DNA from: Solirubrobacteraceae bacterium
GTDB taxonomy: Bacteria > Actinomycetota > Thermoleophilia > Solirubrobacterales > Solirubrobacteraceae
Length of the DNA stretch: 10,440 nucleotides
NCBI GenBank assembly: GCA_025935735.1
Contig: JAICUS010000169.1
Coordinates: forward strand, 1-10,440
Direction: 5' to 3'
Part shown: positions 7,243-10,440 of the stretch, piece after piece
How positions within the stretch are numbered: the first letter of the stretch is position 1
Layout: every line of letters starts with the position of its first letter
Notes under the pieces: model-generated
Seen by the model: the letters and a program-made list of their open reading frames with translations, nothing else
What the model was told of the DNA's origin: nothing
The model's database searches: none
Position numbers and translations under genes: made by a program

Positions 7243-8102
7243 CAGGTGTACAGCGAGCCGGTGTTCAGGACCGGCGTCGGCGCGTGGTCGCCCGAGAGCA
7301 CGACCATGAGGTTCGACACCATCGCCGCCTTGCGCTCGGGGTCGAGGTCGACGAGGTCGCTGTCGGCGAGCTGGGCCAGCGCCATCTGGACGATCCCGAC
7401 CGCGCCGGCGACCATCGTCCGGCGGGCGGCGAGGATCGCCTCCGCCTGCTGGCGGCGCAGCATCACCTCGGCGATCTCCGCCGCGTACGCGAGGTGGGTG
7501 AGGCGGGTCTCCAGCACCTCGATGCCGGCGGTCTGGAGCCGGGCCTGGAGCTCGGCGTGCAGGCTCTCCAGCACCTCGCCGGCGTTCCCGCGCAGCGACA
7601 CGGCCGCCGCGTCGTAGTCGTCGTAGGGGTACGTGCTCGCGAGGTGGCGCAACGCCGTCTCGCTCTGCACGACCACGTAGCGCTCGAACTCGTCGACGTC
7701 GAAGATCGCCTTCGCGGTGTCGGTGACCCGCCAGACCACGACCGCCGCGATCTCGATCGGGTTGCCGCTGGCGTCGTTGACCTTGATCCGCTCGCTCTGG
7801 AAGTTGCGCACGCGCAGCGAGACGGTCACGCGCCAGAACGTCGTGAACGGGTTCACCCACCACGGCCCCGGCCCGGTGACCGTGCCGGTGTAGCGGCCGA
7901 ACAGGATCAGCGCCCGCGACGAGTTGGGCTGGACGAACACGAAGCCCTTCAGGCCGAGCGCGGCGAGCACGAGCACGACCGCGCCGGGGATCGTCACCCC
8001 GGTGAGCACCAGCGCGACGCCGGCCGCGAGCACCAGCACGGCGACGGCGGCCGCCGGGGCGCCCGGGATGGCGCGGGCGGAATGTTGATGGTGGGTCGCG
8101 AT
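7242..8102 (-). CDS. SPFH/band-7 (stomatin-prohibitin-like) membrane protein, start uncertain
   Basis: A membrane-anchored SPFH protein. A hydrophobic hairpin near the N-terminus is followed by [20 protein letters not shown], the [13 protein letters not shown] loop, and the band-7 core with [38 protein letters not shown] and [19 protein letters not shown], then the coiled helical region rich in Glu/Arg/Ala ([20 protein letters not shown]). These proteins form oligomers in membrane microdomains. The first usual start codon is GTG 8039 (265 residues), but it would cut the first membrane segment. The frame continues upstream without a stop to 8117, and starting at 8102 gives [16 protein letters not shown], where RAIPG is, from memory, common near the N-terminus of this family. 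That codon is ATC, six bases after a TATCAT on this strand. I therefore annotate the 286-residue form as more likely, with a non-standard, mutated or misread start. It is coupled to the Arc-type gene and divergent from an ABC exporter. Confidence 0.8.
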   Translation of the reverse strand: MATHHQHSARAIPGAPAAAVAVLVLAAGVALVLTGVTIPGAVVLVLAALGLKGFVFVQPNSSRALILFGRYTGTVTGPGPWWVNPFTTFWRVTVSLRVRNFQSERIKVNDASGNPIEIAAVVVWRVTDTAKAIFDVDEFERYVVVQSETALRHLASTYPYDDYDAAAVSLRGNAGEVLESLHAELQARLQTAGIEVLETRLTHLAYAAEIAEVMLRRQQAEAILAARRTMVAGAVGIVQMALAQLADSDLVDLDPERKAAMVSNLMVVLSGDHAPTPVLNTGSLYT

Positions 8103-8113
8103 ATTCCGATGAT
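8085..8113 (+). promoter_or_regulatory. Alternative -35/-10 promoter reading for the second ABC operon
   Basis: TTGATG (8085-8090) and GATGAT (8108-8113) are separated by 17 bases and each matches its consensus at four of six positions. This is an alternative to the TATCAT -10 at 8113-8118. The start site would then lie near 8120, only a few bases before ATG 8125. In either reading the palindrome at 8107-8120 overlaps the -10 element, so a bound protein would block the promoter. Confidence 0.3.
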
Positions 8114-8120
8114 ATCATCG
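8107..8120. promoter_or_regulatory. Perfect 14-bp palindrome: divergent promoter/operator
   Basis: CGATGATATCATCG equals its own reverse complement and sits between the divergent SPFH and ABC genes. It contains TATCAT on both strands (8113-8118 on +, 8114-8109 on -), each matching the -10 consensus at five of six positions. On + the ATG at 8125 follows after six bases; on - the ATC codon at 8102 in the SPFH frame follows after six bases. A further GATAT at 8100-8104 is offset by 11 bases from the GATAT inside the palindrome. No Shine-Dalgarno precedes 8125. The arrangement suggests divergent leaderless promoters overlapping an operator. The binding protein is unknown; the Arc-type protein at 7027-7242 is the local candidate, and a PadR- or MarR-type regulator elsewhere is an alternative. 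Confidence 0.6.
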
Positions 8121-8124
8121 TGAC

Positions 8125-9030
8125 ATGACGGAAGCGGCGCTGGAGGTCCACGGGCTGGGCAAGCGCTTCGGCGAGCGCGTTGCCTTCGCCGACGTCTCGT
8201 TCGCGCTCGGCTACGGCGAGGTGTTCGGCTTCCTCGGCCCCAACGGCGCGGGCAAGACGACCACCGTCCGGACGCTGGGCACGCTGCTCGCGCCGAGCAC
8301 CGGCTCGGCCACGGTCGCGGGCATCCCGCTGGCGCCCGAGAACGGCGTGGAGATCCGCCGGCGGATCGCGATCATGCCCGAGTCCCCCGGCCTGTACGAG
8401 CGCCTCACGGTGCGCGAGAACCTCGAGTGCTTCGCCGATCTGTACGAGTCGCGCGGCGGCCGGATCGGGCGCGCGCTGGAGGCGGCCGGGCTGGCCGACC
8501 GGGCCGGCGACCGCTGCGGCACGCTGTCCAAGGGCCTGCGCCAGCGGGTCGCACTCGCCCGCGCCCTGCTCAGCGACCCGCGGGTGCTGTTCCTCGACGA
8601 GCCGACCGCCGGGCTGGACCCGGTCGCGGCCCACGAGGTGCACGAGCTGATCGCGGAGCTGCGGCGCGACGGCGTGACGATCTTCCTCACCACGCACCGG
8701 CTGGAGGAGGCCGAGCGGCTGTGCGACCGCGTGGCGATCCTCAACACCACGCTGCGGACGATCGGCCGCCCGGACGAGCTGCGCGACCGGCTGTTCGCGC
8801 GCACGCTGACCGTCCGCACCCGCGAGCCGGTCCCCGGGGAGGTCTTCGCCGGGCTGCCGGCCGTCGAGGACTGGCGGGCCGACGGCACCGGGTACCGGCT
8901 GAGCGTGACCGACGCGGACGTCGCCGCCCCGGCCGTCACCCGCGCGCTGGTGGCGGCCGGCGCCGACGTGCTGGCGCTGGCCGAGGACCGCCGCTCGCTC
9001 GAGGACGTCTACCTGGAGCTGGTCGGATGA
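8125..9030 (+). CDS. ABC transporter ATP-binding protein (ABC-2 exporter type)
   Basis: A 301-residue ATPase. It has Walker [10 protein letters not shown] (38-46, Lys44), the Q-loop region [17 protein letters not shown] in which Glu86 replaces the usual Gln (a form I recall in NatA-like ATPases), signature LSKGLRQRV (134-142), Walker B VLFLDEP with Asp158-Glu159, D-loop TAGLDP and switch His191 in [14 protein letters not shown]-terminal domain of about 90 residues follows and ends in [14 protein letters not shown], the usual end of this class. The ATG at 8125 is chosen because the conserved first strand ([13 protein letters not shown]) begins directly after it and because it lies six bases after TATCAT in the palindrome. 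The stop overlaps the permease start (ATGA 9027-9030). It should drive export through that permease; the substrate is unknown. It is only distantly similar to the ATPase at 5240-6256, so a recent duplication is unlikely. Confidence 0.95.
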   Translation: MTEAALEVHGLGKRFGERVAFADVSFALGYGEVFGFLGPNGAGKTTTVRTLGTLLAPSTGSATVAGIPLAPENGVEIRRRIAIMPESPGLYERLTVRENLECFADLYESRGGRIGRALEAAGLADRAGDRCGTLSKGLRQRVALARALLSDPRVLFLDEPTAGLDPVAAHEVHELIAELRRDGVTIFLTTHRLEEAERLCDRVAILNTTLRTIGRPDELRDRLFARTLTVRTREPVPGEVFAGLPAVEDWRADGTGYRLSVTDADVAAPAVTRALVAAGADVLALAEDRRSLEDVYLELVG

Positions 9031-9728
9031 GCCGCCGGCGCGTGCGGGCGATCGCGCGCAAGGAGCTGCGCGAGATCCGCCACAACCGCTCGCTGCTGGT
9101 GGGGATGGCGATCCTGCCGCTGCTGTTCCTGATCCAGCCGCTCGTGGCGGTGTTCGCCGTGCCCGCGGGCGGCGCGGGGCAGCTGCGCCACGAGGACGAG
9201 CTCATCTACATGCTCGGGATCCCGGCGCTGGTGCCGGCGCTGCTCGCCGCCTATGCGGTGGTCGGCGAGCGCGCCCAGGGGACGCTCGAGCCGCTGCTGA
9301 CCACGCCGATCCGCCGCGAGGAGCTGCTGGTGGGCAAGGCGCTGGCCGTGCTCGGGCCGGCGGTCGCCGTCTCCTACGCGGTCTTCGGGCTCTTCCTCGC
9401 CGCCGTGGCGCTCTTCGCCCGGACGGGGGTGGCCGGCGCGCTGATCCGCGGCCCCGGCCTCGCCACCCAGGTGCTGCTCACGCCGCTGGTCACCGGCTGG
9501 TCGATGTGGCTCGCCATGGCGATCTCCTCGCGCGCGGGCGACATCCGGGTGGCGCAGCAGCTCAGCGTGCTCGCGGCCGCGCCGACGGTCGCGGTGGCCG
9601 CGCTGGTCGCCTTCGGGACGATCCCGGCGAGCTTAGGGCTGGTCGCGGCGCTGCTGGTCCTGAACGGCCTCGGCTGGCGGCTGACCGTCGCCGCCTTCGA
9701 CCGCGAGCGGCTGGTTCAGCGCCTGTAG
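9027..9728 (+). CDS. ABC-2 family transporter permease
   Basis: A 233-residue membrane protein coupled to the ATPase it overlaps (ATGA), with GGAG eight bases before its ATG. The cytosolic start [19 protein letters not shown] is typical of ABC-2 permeases, as is the motif [20 protein letters not shown] followed by [15 protein letters not shown]. Hydrophobic segments are visible around residues 24-46, 60-80, 108-133, 145-170 (with [19 protein letters not shown]) and 180-220, so about five or six spans. The protein is short for the family but has no obvious break. Its 3' end overlaps the convergent small exported-protein gene by 13 bases. Together with 8125-9030 it forms an exporter in divergent arrangement with the SPFH gene; transport of a membrane-active compound or lipid is a guess from that context. 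Confidence 0.9.
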   Translation: MSRRRVRAIARKELREIRHNRSLLVGMAILPLLFLIQPLVAVFAVPAGGAGQLRHEDELIYMLGIPALVPALLAAYAVVGERAQGTLEPLLTTPIRREELLVGKALAVLGPAVAVSYAVFGLFLAAVALFARTGVAGALIRGPGLATQVLLTPLVTGWSMWLAMAISSRAGDIRVAQQLSVLAAAPTVAVAALVAFGTIPASLGLVAALLVLNGLGWRLTVAAFDRERLVQRL

Positions 9729-10213
9729 AAGCGGCGCGGCGCGGACTGGAGCTTCTTGGCCGCGCCCGCCTTGAAGCGCGCGCCGGTCCACGTGTAGCGG
9801 GTCTGGCGGAACGAGCTCGGGCAGCAGTTCGGGTCGTTACGGCCGTAGTGCGGCTGCAGGACGTCGAACGAGCGGCGGTCGTGGCGGGCGATGCCCACCT
9901 TGTAGGCCTGCCGGTAGAGCACGAGCTTCGGGTTGGTCCCGCCGCGGTAGACGCCGAAGCGGATGTCGCCGGCCGTGCCGCCGCTGTTGATCGTGAACAC
10001 GGCGTCGGCCTTCCCGTCGGCGGTCACGTCGCCGCAGCGGATCAGGTCGACGTCCTCGTGGGCCTTGACGGCCGCCTCGTCGAGCTTGCCGTCGGCGACC
10101 AGGAGCTGGTCGATCGCGCCGGCGAAGCAGAGCGTGGGCTTGGCGGCCGCGCGGGACGGCGTCAGCGCGGCGATCCCGGCGAGGATGGCGAGGGGCAGCA
10201 GAAGCTTCGGCAT
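9716..10213 (-). CDS. Small exported protein with FG-GAP-like Ca-loop and CC motif
   Basis: A 165-residue protein I do not firmly recognise. It begins with a good signal peptide ([20 protein letters not shown], probable cleavage after RAAA near residue 24). The mature part has DVTADGKAD (62-70), which fits the DxxxDGxxD calcium loop of FG-GAP/VCBS-type repeats, then AVFTINSGG and GVYRGG, and a late DPNCCPSSF (127-135) followed by [10 protein letters not shown]. The cysteines at 29, 60, 130 and 131 could form two disulphides. The DG...D, GG and CCPS patterns remind me of LppP/LprE-like exported actinobacterial proteins, with low confidence. ATG 10213 is preferred because GGGAGGG lies nine bases upstream; an ATG 18 bases further up (10231) also has a GGAG and would add MGGLRD. 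It is convergent with the permease and not obviously part of that operon. Confidence 0.75.
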   Translation of the reverse strand: MPKLLLPLAILAGIAALTPSRAAAKPTLCFAGAIDQLLVADGKLDEAAVKAHEDVDLIRCGDVTADGKADAVFTINSGGTAGDIRFGVYRGGTNPKLVLYRQAYKVGIARHDRRSFDVLQPHYGRNDPNCCPSSFRQTRYTWTGARFKAGAAKKLQSAPRRFYRR

Positions 10214-10222
10214 GTCGCGCAA

Positions 10223-10229
10223 CCCTCCC
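10223..10229 (-). promoter_or_regulatory. Ribosome binding site GGGAGGG for the small exported protein
   Basis: On the - strand GGGAGGG lies nine bases before ATG 10213. It favours that start over the in-frame ATG at 10231, though the latter has its own GGGGGAG five bases upstream, so the choice is not certain. Confidence 0.5.
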
Positions 10230-10251
10230 ATGCGCGCTCCCCCCGGTGCAA

Positions 10252-10268
10252 TCGGGGTGTCACCCCGA
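10252..10268. promoter_or_regulatory. 17-bp inverted repeat, possible operator
   Basis: TCGGGGTG-T-CACCCCGA is a perfect 8+1+8 inverted repeat between two divergent genes (the exported protein on - and the MDR gene on +). With an RNA loop of five it could also form a six-pair hairpin, but it lacks a T-run on either side and lies upstream of both genes, so an operator is more likely than a terminator. No local regulator gene suggests what binds it. Confidence 0.4.
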
Positions 10269-10297
10269 AATCAGTCCACGCGGGCCGCTCGCTGGGC

Positions 10298-10303
10298 TAG
10301 CGT
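10298..10303 (+). promoter_or_regulatory. Possible -10 element (TAGCGT) of a leaderless promoter
   Basis: TAGCGT lies eight bases before the GTG at 10312, the same spacing as TAGAGT and GTG at 133-149. No Shine-Dalgarno precedes the GTG, and the -35 region is poor (TCCACG at 10275-10280 with a 17-base spacer matches three of six). Confidence 0.35.
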
Positions 10304-10311
10304 CGCGCCGC

Positions 10312-10440
10312 GTGCTCGCGCTGACCGCCCGCACCGCCGCGCTGACCGAGGTGCCCGACCCGGCGCCGGCGCCCGATCGGGCGCTGGTGCGGGTGCGGGC
10401 GACGTCGCTCAACCGCGGCGAGGTGCTCGACCTGGCGGAC
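10312..10440 (+). CDS. MDR-family zinc-type alcohol dehydrogenase/quinone oxidoreductase (partial)
   Basis: The first 43 codons of a gene that runs off the window. The N-terminal pattern, a short strand, then [25 protein letters not shown], is the GroES-like start of medium-chain dehydrogenase/reductases; [14 protein letters not shown] is the typical block where the family has an Asn or Cys near the active site. Asn-Arg at this place favours the quinone-oxidoreductase or zinc-binding-dehydrogenase-like branch. The Rossmann domain and any zinc ligands are outside the window, so substrate and cofactor are unknown. Start is GTG 10312, directly following a -10-like TAGCGT. Confidence 0.75.
   Translation, partial: MLALTARTAALTEVPDPAPAPDRALVRVRATSLNRGEVLDLAD

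Noticed and set aside
8040..8697. - strand frame containing [19 protein letters not shown] upstream of the Arc-type gene
   Set aside because: It has an ATG near the palindrome but is out of frame with SPFH, turns Arg/Gly-rich at once and is opposite the ABC ATPase. A true frameshift joining it to SPFH is possible but less simple than an altered start codon.
5240..9728. Recent duplication of the two ABC modules
   Set aside because: The two ATPases share only the family motifs, and the permeases differ in length and sequence, so they are separate members of the ABC-2 class.
9728..9756. GAAGC...GCTTC inverted repeat as a terminator after the permease
   Set aside because: The stem is only five pairs, the loop is long, there is no T-run, and the bases encode the C-terminus of the convergent gene.

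Overview
This is a very GC-rich, gene-dense chromosomal window. High-GC third positions, many four-base start/stop overlaps, few Shine-Dalgarno sites and several genes starting 6-9 bases after a -10-like hexamer all suggest a high-GC actinobacterium. The protein styles remind me of Thermoleophilia/Solirubrobacterales, but that placement is inference. I see no rRNA, tRNA, insertion sequence, CRISPR array or phage gene, and no gene-free stretch longer than 300 bases.

Layout, + strand: the 3' end of a LuxR-type regulator (1-135); a RibD/DHFR-fold reductase-like gene (147-695) overlapping an amidase-signature hydrolase (692-2077); then an unbroken run of an OmpR-type response regulator (2084-2746), a sensor histidine kinase (2743-4077), an exported LolA/RseB-like protein (4074-5243), a BcrA-like ABC ATPase (5240-6256) and an ABC-2 permease (6253-7101). 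On the - strand, facing this run, lie an Arc-type ribbon-helix-helix protein (7027-7242) and an SPFH/band-7 membrane protein (7242 to about 8102). Divergent from them on + are a second ABC ATPase (8125-9030) and ABC-2 permease (9027-9728). A small exported cysteine-containing protein (9716-10213, -) and the first 43 codons of an MDR/quinone-oxidoreductase-like gene (10312-10440, +) close the window.

The window therefore holds two ABC export modules. Module A looks like a signalling-to-export circuit: the two-component genes are followed by an exported lipoprotein-carrier-like protein and its transporter. A patch of unusually low GC at the end of the kinase gene carries an 11-base-period direct repeat and a -10-like element, so a promoter controlled by the module's own response regulator may lie inside the kinase gene. 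Module B is a divergon: SPFH plus Arc-type regulator on one side and an ABC exporter on the other, sharing a perfect 14-bp palindrome that presents TATCAT to both strands. The + gene starts with ATG six bases after its TATCAT. The SPFH frame has ATC at exactly the mirror position, and that reading restores an N-terminus with an RAIPG motif, so the SPFH start is either non-canonical, mutated or misread.

Functional calls rest on motif recognition by eye. Promoter and operator calls are pattern-based and untested.
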